A stretch of 64,000 bases of DNA from Flavobacterium laiguense (GCF_003097655.1 NZ_QCZH01000002.1:62001-126000); one strand, 5' to 3'; numbered from the stretch's first letter, positions 41,957-51,571 are shown. Notes: generated by a model from the letters alone, not told the origin. Program-made: numbers and translations.

Positions 41957-41997
41957 CAATTCAGTTATAGAAGATTGAAAATAACTTAGGAGGATAA

Positions 41998-42069
41998 GGT
42001 CCGTTCGTCTAGGGGTTAGGACGCCAAGATTTCGTCTTGGTAACAGAGGTTCGATTCCTTTACGGACTA
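41998..42069 (+). tRNA. tRNA-Glu (TTC), diverged copy 4
   Basis: 72 bases. The acceptor is GGTCCGT/ACGGACT, the anticodon stem CCAAG/CTTGG with loop ATTTCGT (anticodon TTC, G at position 37), and the T arm GAGG/CCTT-like. It differs from the three identical copies in the D loop, anticodon stem and T arm, so it is a separate lineage of tRNA-Glu rather than part of the duplication. Confidence 0.92.
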
Positions 42070-42104
42070 CAAAAAAAAATAGTAAAAGATAAAAAAGCAA
42101 TAAA

Positions 42105-42356
42105 ATGGCAAATCATAAATCAGCTCTAAAAAGAATTAGAAGCAACGAAAAGAGAAGAGTATTAAACAGATACCAACACAAAACTACTCGTAATGCAATC
42201 AAAGCATTAAGAATTGCTACTGATAAAGTGGATGCTACTTCTAAATTATCAAATGTAATTTCTATGATTGATAAATTAGCTAAGAAAAACATCATTCATG
42301 ATAATAAAGCTTCAAACTTGAAGTCTAAATTAACTAAGCATGTTGCAAAATTGTAA
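42105..42356 (+). CDS. rpsT: 30S ribosomal protein S20
   Basis: 83 residues, basic and fully helical. MANHKSALKRIRSNEKRRVLNR is the typical S20 N-terminus (cited in two parts: MANHKSALKRI and RSNEKRR). Helix two has KTTRNAIKALR and the end is NLKSKLTKHVAKL. It binds 16S rRNA in early 30S assembly. It lies directly after the tRNA-Glu cluster and may share its transcript. A strong terminator follows. Confidence 0.95.
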   Translation: MANHKSALKRIRSNEKRRVLNRYQHKTTRNAIKALRIATDKVDATSKLSNVISMIDKLAKKNIIHDNKASNLKSKLTKHVAKL

Positions 42357-42380
42357 GTAATACAATTTATATAAAACAAA

Positions 42381-42411
42381 AAAAGCCCCTTTGTAGGGGC
42401 TTTTTTTTGTT
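42381..42411. terminator. Bidirectional terminator between rpsT and response regulator gene
   Basis: A 10-bp perfect stem AAAAGCCCCT / AGGGGCTTTT with a TTGT loop is flanked by A and T runs on either side. It serves convergent rpsT and the leftward regulator gene ending at 42431. Confidence 0.88.
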
Positions 42412-42430
42412 TTATATTTTGATGTTTTTT

Positions 42431-42838
42431 TTAAATCTTTGTTTTTAAATAATCGAGTATTGAGGTGGTAATGGGTTTGGGTAAAAAATCAATAACTATG
42501 GGGTAGGTTTTGGATTTGCTAATGTCTTCAGGATCTATGGTTGAAGATAGAATAACAACTTTGATATCGTTAAAGTTGAGGTATTCAGGCGTGTTAAAGC
42601 AATCTAAAAACTCCCAGCCTCCCATTACGGGCATGTTTAAATCAAGGAATATTAATTGAGGCAGGTTTGTGGTTGTGTCTTTAGTGAGGGTGTTTTTTAA
42701 TGATTTAAAGAACTCTAATGCTTCTTCTCCATTTTGAGCTGTTATTGTTTCTTTTGAAAAGGCGGCTTTGTCAATGACCTTTTTTAATAACATTAAAGTT
42801 ATAGGGTCGTCATCAACACACATGATTAGGTCTAACAT
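42431..42838 (-). CDS. Single-domain response regulator
   Basis: 135 residues, receiver domain only. Acidic residues DDD at 9-11, phospho-acceptor Asp66 (IFLDLNMP), Ser/Thr switch in VILSST and the conserved Lys in FLPKPI are present. There is no output domain, so it acts by protein contact or as a phosphate relay. It starts 4 bases after the kinase gene stop and is certainly its partner. The VMGGWEFL segment is typical of Rcp1-type regulators paired with PAS/phytochrome-like kinases. Confidence 0.9.
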   Translation of the reverse strand: MLDLIMCVDDDPITLMLLKKVIDKAAFSKETITAQNGEEALEFFKSLKNTLTKDTTTNLPQLIFLDLNMPVMGGWEFLDCFNTPEYLNFNDIKVVILSSTIDPEDISKSKTYPIVIDFLPKPITTSILDYLKTKI

Positions 42839-42842
42839 TTTT

Positions 42843-44552
42843 TTAGGCTTTAAATGTTAATGTAAAAGTAGTTCCTTTGTTTACTTCGCTTTCGATACTA
42901 ATTGTACCTCCCATGGATTCTATTTGAGATTTTACTAAATAGAGTCCTAGTCCTTTGCTGTCTGGGTGATTGTGAAATCGTTGGTATAGTCCGAATATTT
43001 TATCTTTGTGTCGTTCTAGATTTATTCCGATTCCGTTGTCTTTAACTGTAATGACAATGGTGTTATTGATTTTGGCACCAGTGATTTCTATAATAAGTTT
43101 TCGGTCTTCGGATCTGTATTTGATGGCGTTAGTTAATAAGTTTAAAATAATGCTTTCAAAATAAGCTTTGTGCGTGTATATTGTGGTGATATCTCCGAAA
43201 TTAATATTTAATTCTGGTTTGTGTGATTCTATTTGGAAACGAAGTTGATTAAAGATGTTCTGAAAAACATTTTTAATTAAGGCTTCTTCATTTTGTATAG
43301 CCGAATTGTCTCTTATGGTGATCACCTTTGCGAGGTCGTTTATGGTTTCATTTAATAAATGAGTAGATTTATTGAAGCCTGTTATGATTTCTTTTAATTC
43401 TTCGTCTTCAATAGAAATGTCTTTGATTAGGTTTAATAACCCAGTCAGATTGGATAGTGGTGCTCTCAGGTTGTGAGAGGTGATGTATGAAAATTGTTTT
43501 AAGTCTTTATTGTTTTTTGTTAATTCTTGGATGAGTTGTTCTTTTTCTTTTTCTAATTCTTTTTCTTCTGTGACATCTCTTTGAATGGAAATCCAATGCG
43601 AAAGTTCATGTTCTAAGTTGTATACTGGAATAAAAGAAAGTTGAACGCGGTACTCTGATTGGTCTTTTTTGTAGCAAATGATTTCTAAAAGACATTCTTC
43701 TTTATTGGTTATGGCGTTGGTTAGTTTCTCTATTTGCTGTATGTCTGAATTTTTTCCCATGAATAAATTAGGTGATTTCCCGATGATTTCATTTGTTTTG
43801 TAACCGGACATGTTGATATAGGCGGGGTTTGCAAATACTATTTTTGGAATCTGACCGTCATTAGACTCGGCTTCAGTAATAATGATGGAGTCTTTGGCTT
43901 GGGTAAAAACGGTTTCTAATAATTTGAGTCGATTTTCTTCTTCTTTTTGTTTGGTTATGTCTTGTATGGCTCCAATCATTCGAACGGCTTTTCCGTTTTT
44001 GTCTTTTAGGAGGAATCCCCTGTCTAAGACGTGTTTATAGGTGTTGTCAGCGCATTTAAAGCGGTATTGATCTTGCCATTTTTCGGTCTTTTGCTCTAAA
44101 AAGGAGTAGAGTTTGATGGACATTTTGATGCTGTCTTCCGGGTGGATATTGTTAAACCACCATTTCGAATTATTTTCAATTTGGTCTTGGTTGTAGCCGT
44201 AGATTCCTTTTATTCCTTTGTTCCAGGTAAGGTTGTCTTCTGGGATTTTCCAGTCCCAAATGGTGTCGCTGGTTGCTTTTGCTACAATGTCGTATTTCTC
44301 GTTGGATTCTTTGATCTTATCGTTGGTCTGTTTTAGGTTTTCGTAGAATTTGGTGTTTTTCTCATCGTTCTTGTGTAAAATGTATCTAAAGAATAAACCT
44401 GTGATGGTAATGAAGATAAGGTCTTTTATGAAGCTGTATAGGTGACAATCAAATGTAGAGGTATAAGTTTTCAATAATTTAAAGCTAATTATAGCGATAA
44501 ATAATGAAGCAAGTATATAAAAAGCGGTAATTTGATTGGTTTTGTTTTTCAT
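42843..44552 (-). CDS. PAS-domain sensor histidine kinase
   Basis: 569 residues: two membrane segments near 8-26 and 40-58 with a very short loop between, a coiled segment (65-90), a PAS domain with PAC motif (about 85-203, DTIWDWKIP and IGAIQDIT), a second PAS/PAC (about 210-328, MSGYKTNEIIGKSP and ISIQRDVTEE), then HisKA with His360 (SHNLRAPLSN) and HATPase (NLLTNAIKYR, DNGIGIN, GLGLYLVKSQ). Lacking a periplasmic domain, it must sense through the cytoplasmic PAS domains, for example redox, light or a small ligand. It is paired with the single-domain regulator downstream. Confidence 0.9.
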   Translation of the reverse strand: MKNKTNQITAFYILASLFIAIISFKLLKTYTSTFDCHLYSFIKDLIFITITGLFFRYILHKNDEKNTKFYENLKQTNDKIKESNEKYDIVAKATSDTIWDWKIPEDNLTWNKGIKGIYGYNQDQIENNSKWWFNNIHPEDSIKMSIKLYSFLEQKTEKWQDQYRFKCADNTYKHVLDRGFLLKDKNGKAVRMIGAIQDITKQKEEENRLKLLETVFTQAKDSIIITEAESNDGQIPKIVFANPAYINMSGYKTNEIIGKSPNLFMGKNSDIQQIEKLTNAITNKEECLLEIICYKKDQSEYRVQLSFIPVYNLEHELSHWISIQRDVTEEKELEKEKEQLIQELTKNNKDLKQFSYITSHNLRAPLSNLTGLLNLIKDISIEDEELKEIITGFNKSTHLLNETINDLAKVITIRDNSAIQNEEALIKNVFQNIFNQLRFQIESHKPELNINFGDITTIYTHKAYFESIILNLLTNAIKYRSEDRKLIIEITGAKINNTIVITVKDNGIGINLERHKDKIFGLYQRFHNHPDSKGLGLYLVKSQIESMGGTISIESEVNKGTTFTLTFKA

Positions 44553-44698
44553 TACTCAAATGTAAATAAATATTGTCAAAGATTAAAATTTGGATAATAA
44601 TATAATTATAAGTTTAGTTTAATAGGGTTCTTTAACTGTTTGTACGTTAATAAAATAGCAAACTATTGCATAAAGGTTTTTTATATCAAAATAAAGTG

Positions 44699-44706
44699 TA
44701 CCTTTG
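44699..44706 (+). promoter_or_regulatory. -7 element for typA
   Basis: TACCTTTG matches TAnnTTTG exactly, 19 bases upstream of the ATG. The -33 position is T-rich without a TTG. Confidence 0.6.
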
Positions 44707-44725
44707 CACCCATTAAAAATCACAG

Positions 44726-46522
44726 ATGGAAGCTATTAGAAACATTGCAATTATTGCCCACGTCGATCACGGTAAAACAACTTTGGTTGATAAAATTATG
44801 TATCACTGTCAATTATTTCGTGACAACGAAAATACAGGTGACTTAATTCTTGATAACAACGACTTAGAACGTGAAAGAGGTATTACTATTACTTCAAAGA
44901 ATGTTTCGGTTCAGTATAAAGGTACAAAAATCAATATCATCGATACTCCTGGTCACGCCGATTTTGGTGGTGAGGTAGAGCGTGTATTGAATATGGCTGA
45001 TGGAGTTTGTCTTTTGGTAGATGCTTTTGAAGGGCCAATGCCACAAACGCGTTTTGTATTGCAAAAAGCAATTGACTTAGGATTAAAACCGTGCGTTGTA
45101 ATCAATAAAGTTGATAAAGAAAACTGTACTCCTGAAGAAGTGCATGAAAAAGTTTTTGACTTAATGTTTGAATTAGGTGCTACCGAAGAGCAATTGGATT
45201 TTCCAGCTGTTTACGGTTCAGCTAAAAACAACTGGATGTCTGATCATTGGGAAAACGTAACTGATAATGTGGAAGCATTATTGGATATGGTTCTTACTCA
45301 TGTACCAGCTCCTAAAGTTTCGGAAGGAACTCCTCAAATGTTGATTACCTCTTTAGATTTCTCAGCTTTTACAGGTCGTATCGCTATCGGTCGTCTTGAA
45401 AGAGGTGTTTTGAAAGAAGGTATGGCAATCTCTCTTGCAAAAAGAGACGGTACTGTCTTGAAATCACGTATCAAAGAACTTCATACTTTTGAAGGTCTTG
45501 GGCGTAAAAAAGTACAAGAAGTAATTGCTGGAGACATCTGTGCTGTTATTGGTATTGAAGGATTTGAAATTGGAGATACTATCTGTGATATTGATAATCC
45601 AGAGGCGTTGAAAACAATTGATATTGACGAGCCTACTATGAGTATGTTGTTTACAATTAATGATTCTCCTTTCTTCGGAAAAGATGGTAAATTTGTAACT
45701 TCTCGTCATATTAGAGAACGTTTGACAAAAGAATTAGAGAAAAACTTAGCAATGAAATTGGGTGAAACTGATTCTGCTGATAAGTTTATGGTTTTTGGTC
45801 GTGGTGTATTGCACTTGTCTGTTCTTATTGAAACAATGAGAAGAGAAGGGTATGAGTTACAAATCGGTCAACCACAGGTTATCATCAAAGAAATTGATGG
45901 TAAAAAATGTGAGCCTATTGAGGAATTGACAATTGACTTACCAGAAACTCTTTCTGGAAGAGCGGTAGAGTTTGTTACTTTACGTAAAGGTGAAATGCTT
46001 TCTATGGAAACTAAAGGGGAGCGTATGATTGTGAAATTCAATATTCCATCACGTGGAATTATTGGTTTACGTAATCAATTGCTTACTGCTACTGCTGGTG
46101 AGGCTATTATGGCACACCGTTTTATAGGATATGAGCCTTACAAAGGAGAAATTTCTGGACGTAACAAAGGTTCGTTGATTTCTATGGAAAAAGGAAAAGC
46201 AATTCCTTATTCTATCGATAAATTACAAGATCGTGGTAAGTTTTTTGTTGAACCAAATGCTGAAATCTACGAAGGTCAAGTAATTGGAGAAAACTCTCGT
46301 GGTGATGATATGTGTGTGAACGTAACTAAAGAGAAAAAACAATCTAACGTTCGTTCATCTGGAAATGATGAAAAAGCTAGAATTATTCCACCAATCATTT
46401 TCTCTCTTGAAGAAGCTTTAGAATACATTCAAAAAGATGAGTATGTTGAGGTAACTCCAAAAAACATCCGTTTGAGAAAAATCTATTTGACAGAAACTGA
46501 TAGAAAAAGATTTAAATTCTAA
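44726..46522 (+). CDS. typA: Translational GTPase TypA/BipA
   Basis: 598 residues. GTPase motifs are G1 AHVDHGKTT (11-19), G2 RGITITSK, G3 DTPGHADF, G4 NKVDKE and a G5 GSAKNN. EF-G-like domains II, III and V follow, and the BipA-specific C-terminal domain starts near 480 (GKAIPYSIDKLQDRG, FVEPNAEIYEGQV). It acts on ribosomes, in 50S assembly and growth under stress or cold. Monocistronic, with its own promoter and a strong terminator. Confidence 0.96.
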   Translation: MEAIRNIAIIAHVDHGKTTLVDKIMYHCQLFRDNENTGDLILDNNDLERERGITITSKNVSVQYKGTKINIIDTPGHADFGGEVERVLNMADGVCLLVDAFEGPMPQTRFVLQKAIDLGLKPCVVINKVDKENCTPEEVHEKVFDLMFELGATEEQLDFPAVYGSAKNNWMSDHWENVTDNVEALLDMVLTHVPAPKVSEGTPQMLITSLDFSAFTGRIAIGRLERGVLKEGMAISLAKRDGTVLKSRIKELHTFEGLGRKKVQEVIAGDICAVIGIEGFEIGDTICDIDNPEALKTIDIDEPTMSMLFTINDSPFFGKDGKFVTSRHIRERLTKELEKNLAMKLGETDSADKFMVFGRGVLHLSVLIETMRREGYELQIGQPQVIIKEIDGKKCEPIEELTIDLPETLSGRAVEFVTLRKGEMLSMETKGERMIVKFNIPSRGIIGLRNQLLTATAGEAIMAHRFIGYEPYKGEISGRNKGSLISMEKGKAIPYSIDKLQDRGKFFVEPNAEIYEGQVIGENSRGDDMCVNVTKEKKQSNVRSSGNDEKARIIPPIIFSLEEALEYIQKDEYVEVTPKNIRLRKIYLTETDRKRFKF

Positions 46523-46543
46523 AAGATTTAAATTTAAATATTT

Positions 46544-46587
46544 AAAAACCCAAATTCCTAAGTACTGGAATTTGGGTTTTTTTTTGT
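46544..46587 (+). terminator. Terminator after typA
   Basis: A 15-bp stem (46544-46558 with 46567-46581) has an 8-base loop and continues into a T run. Confidence 0.88.
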
Positions 46588-46638
46588 TTTATTTTGAAAC
46601 TAATTATGTGTGGTATAGAAAATATTCTTGATCTACGT

Positions 46639-46755
46639 GAGCGTGAGGGATAGAAGTAAGCTACCGTAGTAGCACGGATAGCCCGACCGCATAAATACAA
46701 AGGGCCGACTCACCAGTTCGATGAGTAGGCCCTTTGTATTTATGGGGTCACGCCC
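46639..46755 (+). ncRNA. Candidate structured RNA / flavobacterial intergenic element
   Basis: Several helices nest cleanly. The outer stem is GCGTGA (46641-46646) with TCACGC (46748-46753). A hairpin GCTAC-CGTA-GTAGC lies at 46660-46673. A long perfect 17-bp stem (46690-46706 with 46728-46744) has a loop that itself contains ACTCA/TGAGT. The GACC at 46685-46688 can also pair with GGTC at 46746-46749. There is no T run on the plus strand. The layout looks like a family of conserved RNA-like elements in flavobacterial gaps. I cannot say whether it is a named family such as Flavo-1. It could also serve as the terminator of the leftward gene ending at 46767. Confidence 0.5.
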
Positions 46756-46766
46756 TAATGATTATT

Positions 46767-49205
46767 TTACCTTTTTAATAAAAAATGCCCTTTGGCTTCT
46801 CGCCCGTCTTCTAGTTTTATGGAGTACCAATAATCGTCTGCGGGCATTGGGTTTCCGGTATAGGTACCATCCCAGCCATTGCTTGAGGGAAGTACTTGTT
46901 TGACTACTTTTCCATATCGATCGTAAATGAAGATTCGGGCTCCCTTATTGAACGTTTCATTTACTTCCTTAATGTTCCAGGAATCATTGTAACCATCATT
47001 GTTTGGAGTGAAAAATTTAGGAATTCCAAGTACGGCAATTGGTTTTGTTATGGTGCCACAGCCATTTTTATCATTGATGTAAACATCATGAATTCCTGAA
47101 GAGACGTTGTCAAAGAAATTAGATTGTTGAAAAGGACCAAGGGGCTCATCTAAACTATATTCATAATCACCTGTTCCCGTAATGTTTATGGTGACTGTAT
47201 TTACATTGGTTAAATCAATAATATCAATATTTTGAATATGTGCAATATCCGAAGCGGTAACTGTTATAGTTCTCGTTTTACCACAACCAGAATGTGTACT
47301 TACGATCACTGTGTAAGTTCCTTCTGTGTTCACATCCAATGTTGGTGCAGTCTTACCAGATAGAATAATTCCATCCTTTGTCCAAACATAGGTGTAATTG
47401 CTTGTTGGGGAACCATCTTGAATTCCTGAATCGAGCTGTACAAAAAAGGAAGGAAGATTCGAGCAAACCATTGCACTTGATGCGGTTTCAATATTGGGTA
47501 ATTTTTGGACTTCTAATTTAATATTGCTAATACCAAAGCAATCATTTCCATCTTCAACACGAGCATAAATAATTTGATTGTATACAGTTTCATTGAAAAA
47601 AGAAAGTGGGTTTACGATTGCATTTTGTTCTAGTAAAGCATCGTTTATATTCAAATAATAGATAATTTTTTGGGTGCTTGTAGTTGGAATATTTGAATCT
47701 TTTAAGTTAAAGGTATGTTTACCATCTTCTGTTCCATCGTCATCGCAAGTGGGATTTATAAAGTATGTTTTTTCTGGAATCACATTGACTTTTAATTGTA
47801 AAGAGCTAAAACTATAACAGCCTGTTGTATTATTTGTCACTCTAACTATAATAGTTTGTGGATTGATTGAATTATTAAAAGTCGTGGTTAAGTTGTTTGT
47901 ATTATTTACAGCATCAGCATTATTTACAAAAAAAGAAGTAGAGAGATTCGAATCATTGTTGGTTATTATTGAATTCGCCTCACTTAAATTGAAGAGGCTA
48001 ATGCCATCAGGATTTAAACCAGTGTCACATTGAACAAGAATTGCAGTAGTTTTTTGCGGAAGCGGATTTACAATTAAGTCAATTTTAGTTGTAGATACAC
48101 ATAAATTGGAACTATATGCTTTTATGTAGATGGATTGTTGATGGGGTATTGTGTTATGGAAGAATTGGGATAATGCATTAGAATTTGTGTTAGCATCATT
48201 TTGAGTTAAGTAATATTTAATAGTAAAGGAAGTTGTGTTTTGATTGGCAAACACATCAGAAGTAACTTTGTTTAAATCAAAAATTGCCTTTCCATTTGCA
48301 TCATTCCCGTCGGTTGCATCGTCACAAATAGAAGATTTCGTTATGGGGAAACTCATGTTAGCATTTGTACGAATAAAAAACTCAGAGGTGTTAAAACACC
48401 CCGTTATTGTATTTGTTATTCTTGCAAAAAGGGGTTGCGGATTTATCGAATTAACGAAAGAGGTCAGATTTTGAATAGCATTTGTACTTGTTAAGGCATC
48501 ATTTTGTTGGGTATGATAAGTTACAGTAACGTCTGTTTGTGTCCCAATAATAATAGGTGTATTTTTTGTTAAATCGAATGCTGTTGAAAAGTCATCTGTC
48601 CCGTCAAGATCACATTGGGTAATATCCATACTAATTCCTGTTGGCACATCAAAAGTGGGTGGAGTATTGAAAGTTGCCGTTCCAGTCCATTGTAATGAAA
48701 AATTACTCGATCCTATAGGTCTGTCTATCACTAGAAAATAGGAGTCACCTGCAGCAACGGTTAGCCATTTTATAAAACTATTTCCAGCACCACCAGGGCC
48801 TTCCGAAGTGTCGGTCTCATTCTCATTCATCCCAGTGTAATTATTATTTTGATTAATTGCTAGAGGATTTGTCGTAGAACATCTTATGGCTTGCCCGAGC
48901 GTATTACAGCTTGCGTTTGGTCCAAAAACAAAAAAATCATAATCTTCATTGATGTCATTGCTTCCCGGGACTAGTAAAAAACCTAGAGTACCGCCGGTAT
49001 TAATAGATAATTTCAACCAAAGACTATTGTTTTCTTGGCTTTTGCATGTGTTTAACCCTGTTAGTTCTTGAGTGGTGCCTATACCTGTTACGGTTAGCCC
49101 TTCAAAACCTGTGTTTCCACAAACAATAATGGCGTCACTACAATCACTTTGTGCAAAAGAAGTTATTGATAAAAATATAAAGAAAAGGAGAGCTATTTTT
49201 TTCAT
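46767..49205 (-). CDS. Large secreted protein with gliding-motility C-terminal (T9SS type B) domain
   Basis: An 812-residue exported protein with a signal peptide (about 1-18, ending FAQ). The N-terminal part (about 20-190) is a beta-rich module with IVCGNTGF and DYDFFVFGP. It is followed by about four repeats of roughly 85-90 residues built on a D.DG...FDL pattern and NP..I..R..N (Ig-like adhesin modules). The C-terminal 85 residues carry FFTPNNDGYND, IFIYDRYGK and GWDGTYTGNPMPADDYWYSI, the gliding-motility-associated CHU_C domain used for export by the type IX secretion system. It is probably a cell-surface adhesin. Its neighbour at 49230 has the same plan. Confidence 0.88.
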   Translation of the reverse strand: MKKIALLFFIFLSITSFAQSDCSDAIIVCGNTGFEGLTVTGIGTTQELTGLNTCKSQENNSLWLKLSINTGGTLGFLLVPGSNDINEDYDFFVFGPNASCNTLGQAIRCSTTNPLAINQNNNYTGMNENETDTSEGPGGAGNSFIKWLTVAAGDSYFLVIDRPIGSSNFSLQWTGTATFNTPPTFDVPTGISMDITQCDLDGTDDFSTAFDLTKNTPIIIGTQTDVTVTYHTQQNDALTSTNAIQNLTSFVNSINPQPLFARITNTITGCFNTSEFFIRTNANMSFPITKSSICDDATDGNDANGKAIFDLNKVTSDVFANQNTTSFTIKYYLTQNDANTNSNALSQFFHNTIPHQQSIYIKAYSSNLCVSTTKIDLIVNPLPQKTTAILVQCDTGLNPDGISLFNLSEANSIITNNDSNLSTSFFVNNADAVNNTNNLTTTFNNSINPQTIIVRVTNNTTGCYSFSSLQLKVNVIPEKTYFINPTCDDDGTEDGKHTFNLKDSNIPTTSTQKIIYYLNINDALLEQNAIVNPLSFFNETVYNQIIYARVEDGNDCFGISNIKLEVQKLPNIETASSAMVCSNLPSFFVQLDSGIQDGSPTSNYTYVWTKDGIILSGKTAPTLDVNTEGTYTVIVSTHSGCGKTRTITVTASDIAHIQNIDIIDLTNVNTVTINITGTGDYEYSLDEPLGPFQQSNFFDNVSSGIHDVYINDKNGCGTITKPIAVLGIPKFFTPNNDGYNDSWNIKEVNETFNKGARIFIYDRYGKVVKQVLPSSNGWDGTYTGNPMPADDYWYSIKLEDGREAKGHFLLKR

Positions 49206-49229
49206 TTGCTAAAAATAACAAAAAAAGTA

Positions 49230-51557
49230 TTATCTTTTTAATGAAAAATGTCCTTTAATGATTTTTCCGTCTTCAAATGTGATTATAAACCAATAATCAT
49301 CTGCGGGTAACTCTCTACCGTTATAAGTACCGTTCCAGCCAATGCTATTGGAACCCAATTGTTTTAATAATTTTCCATAACGATCTAATATGGCGATTGT
49401 AGATTTTGGCAGAAGATCTAGATTTTTTATTTTCCAAGTGTCATTATACCCGTCATTATTTGGGGTAAAAAAACGAGGATAATCTAGCACATAGACTTTG
49501 TAAGACATTGAAATTCCACAACCGTTTTTGTCTCGAATGGTTGCGTTATAAGTACCCGCATTTAGACCAGTAAACAAAGGATTGTCTTGATAAAAATTGT
49601 TGTCTAATGAAAATTCATAATCACCATTACCAGAATAAGAAATTAAAACCGAGTTGTCGGTTCCGGAAAAATCAGTAACCGTTGCGTTTGTAATCACCCC
49701 GATTCCAGAAGGCTTGACAATGAATTTTTTTGTTTTTGTACAACCGTTAGTATTCGTTACTGTTACAGTGTAATCTCCAGGAGCACTAATGTTTGCCGTA
49801 TTTGTCGTGCTTCCGGTACTCCATGAATAACTTGAATAACCAGAGTCAATAGTTAAATTTAAATTGGATCCATCGCATAAAGGGAAGGTATCGTCTTGAA
49901 AATTAGGAGGGTTGAAAGTGTTTACCACAAGTGTTTCTGGAGTGATTCTAAAACAATCGGGACCATTTACAATTCGGGCATAAATTATTTGTTGATTGGG
50001 AATCGTATTGGTAAACAGATTGGGTAATTGGTTCTTTTGGACAATGGCATCCGTTTGGTTCAGATAATACTCAACGGTCAATCCGTTAGTCAATCCATTA
50101 ATTACTTGAGGCGTTATTTGGGTATTCAAATTAAATTGGGTCAAACCATCTTGTATCGCATCAAGATCGCAAGTCTCAATTGGATTTTGGATCGCGATAG
50201 AATTGTTAGAAATAATCAAATTCAACGTAGCATAATCAGCGCAACCAAAAGCATTGGTCACTCGGGCATGTAAAACCTGATTGGGCGTTCTATTATTGTA
50301 AGTGCTAGGATTTAAAATGGGGTTGATTTCTCCTTGAGCTTCTGCTAAAGAATTAAAATATACCACTTTGACTAGTTTTGGGTCGTTATTTTTTAGGATA
50401 GGATCTGCCTTAGTTAAATCAAAAATAGAAATCCCGTCTCCATCATCATCACATTGAGCAAGAATGGTGTTGCTTAAAACGATTTGAGGAGCATACTCTA
50501 TTTTTATCTCATCTTCGGCGGTACATGTTGATGGAGATAAAGTGACTTTTACTTTATAGGTTCCAGCTTCGGTAACGGGATAAGATGGATTTATGGCCGA
50601 TGAAATTAATGTGCCGTCTTTGTACCATTCGTATTTATAACTGGCAAGTAGTTTGGTGTCAATAGTAAAGTTTTCACCAAAACATAAAGGATTACTGGTA
50701 GTGGATGAACGATCAGTACCTAAATCTATTTTGGCGGTAAAACTTCCTGCTTCTAAGAAAACGGCTGAGTCATAATATTCTTCTTTATCATCCGCAATTA
50801 CTAGTTTTATATGGTAGGTCTTTCCGGCAATTACATCCGTTTGGGCATTTAATTTAATGGTTTGTCCACTATAATTAATGGGGCTAGCAGCGGTGTTGAA
50901 TCCATTAAAATAAGATTCGTTTATGGCAGGGCAACCGGGATGACTGATTCCATTTGCATCTACAACGGTGTTTGTAATTAGGTGTACATTTTCAGATGAA
51001 ACCGGGGTAGTGGTTCCGGGAAGAACGGCAATGTTCTTATAGGTTGAACCACTTACATTTTCTTTAATCAAAAAAGCAAAACCATCCGAAAAGGCGCAAG
51101 GGAAATAAGATTGATATTCATTCGATGCAAAAACATAATTGAAACTGATGTAATTGGTCAAGGGAACAAAATCAAACTCCAATACAGTTGCATTTACACT
51201 ATTAATGCCTAAAGTCTGATCAAGATCAGCATCTCCAAGCCAAGTGTCCCCTCCACCTCCGCGATTACTTACATATGGACCTATTGCATTTTTACTAGCC
51301 GATGTGCTTAAAACTACCCCTTCAGAAAATGGGAAATTACTACCACCAGAATTAAAATACGCAAAGCTATTTTCTATAGGGACAGCGTTATTTCCACTGC
51401 CATTAATATTCAGCACATTGGCACAAGTACTGTTTACCAAAACATCCTTAATCAGTTCTTGAGCTGTTTTGGTGGCATCTACAGTGATATACTGAGCCGT
51501 TGCAACGGTTGAGTAGCAGTAGAGTAGTAGAATTAAAATATTTTTCAAACCATTCAT
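49230..51557 (-). CDS. Large secreted protein with choice-of-anchor-L and T9SS type B domains
   Basis: 775 residues from MNGLKN; three extra codons upstream (51566) are possible. The signal peptide ends at TAQ near 22. Residues about 35-270 form a choice-of-anchor-L module (SEGVVLSTS, FDFVPLTNYISFNYVFASNEY). Two or three repeats with CDDDGDGISIFDLT and NPSTYNNRTPNQ-type strands follow, an Ig-like SYSWSTGST module, and the CHU_C domain (FFTPNNDGYND, ILDRYGK, GWNGTYNGRELPADDYWF). It is exported by T9SS and likely surface-bound. It is in tandem with the gene downstream (24-base gap), with which it shares the last 150 residues closely. Confidence 0.87.
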   Translation of the reverse strand: MNGLKNILILLLYCYSTVATAQYITVDATKTAQELIKDVLVNSTCANVLNINGSGNNAVPIENSFAYFNSGGSNFPFSEGVVLSTSASKNAIGPYVSNRGGGGDTWLGDADLDQTLGINSVNATVLEFDFVPLTNYISFNYVFASNEYQSYFPCAFSDGFAFLIKENVSGSTYKNIAVLPGTTTPVSSENVHLITNTVVDANGISHPGCPAINESYFNGFNTAASPINYSGQTIKLNAQTDVIAGKTYHIKLVIADDKEEYYDSAVFLEAGSFTAKIDLGTDRSSTTSNPLCFGENFTIDTKLLASYKYEWYKDGTLISSAINPSYPVTEAGTYKVKVTLSPSTCTAEDEIKIEYAPQIVLSNTILAQCDDDGDGISIFDLTKADPILKNNDPKLVKVVYFNSLAEAQGEINPILNPSTYNNRTPNQVLHARVTNAFGCADYATLNLIISNNSIAIQNPIETCDLDAIQDGLTQFNLNTQITPQVINGLTNGLTVEYYLNQTDAIVQKNQLPNLFTNTIPNQQIIYARIVNGPDCFRITPETLVVNTFNPPNFQDDTFPLCDGSNLNLTIDSGYSSYSWSTGSTTNTANISAPGDYTVTVTNTNGCTKTKKFIVKPSGIGVITNATVTDFSGTDNSVLISYSGNGDYEFSLDNNFYQDNPLFTGLNAGTYNATIRDKNGCGISMSYKVYVLDYPRFFTPNNDGYNDTWKIKNLDLLPKSTIAILDRYGKLLKQLGSNSIGWNGTYNGRELPADDYWFIITFEDGKIIKGHFSLKR

Positions 51558-51571
51558 AGCGTACAAAGATA

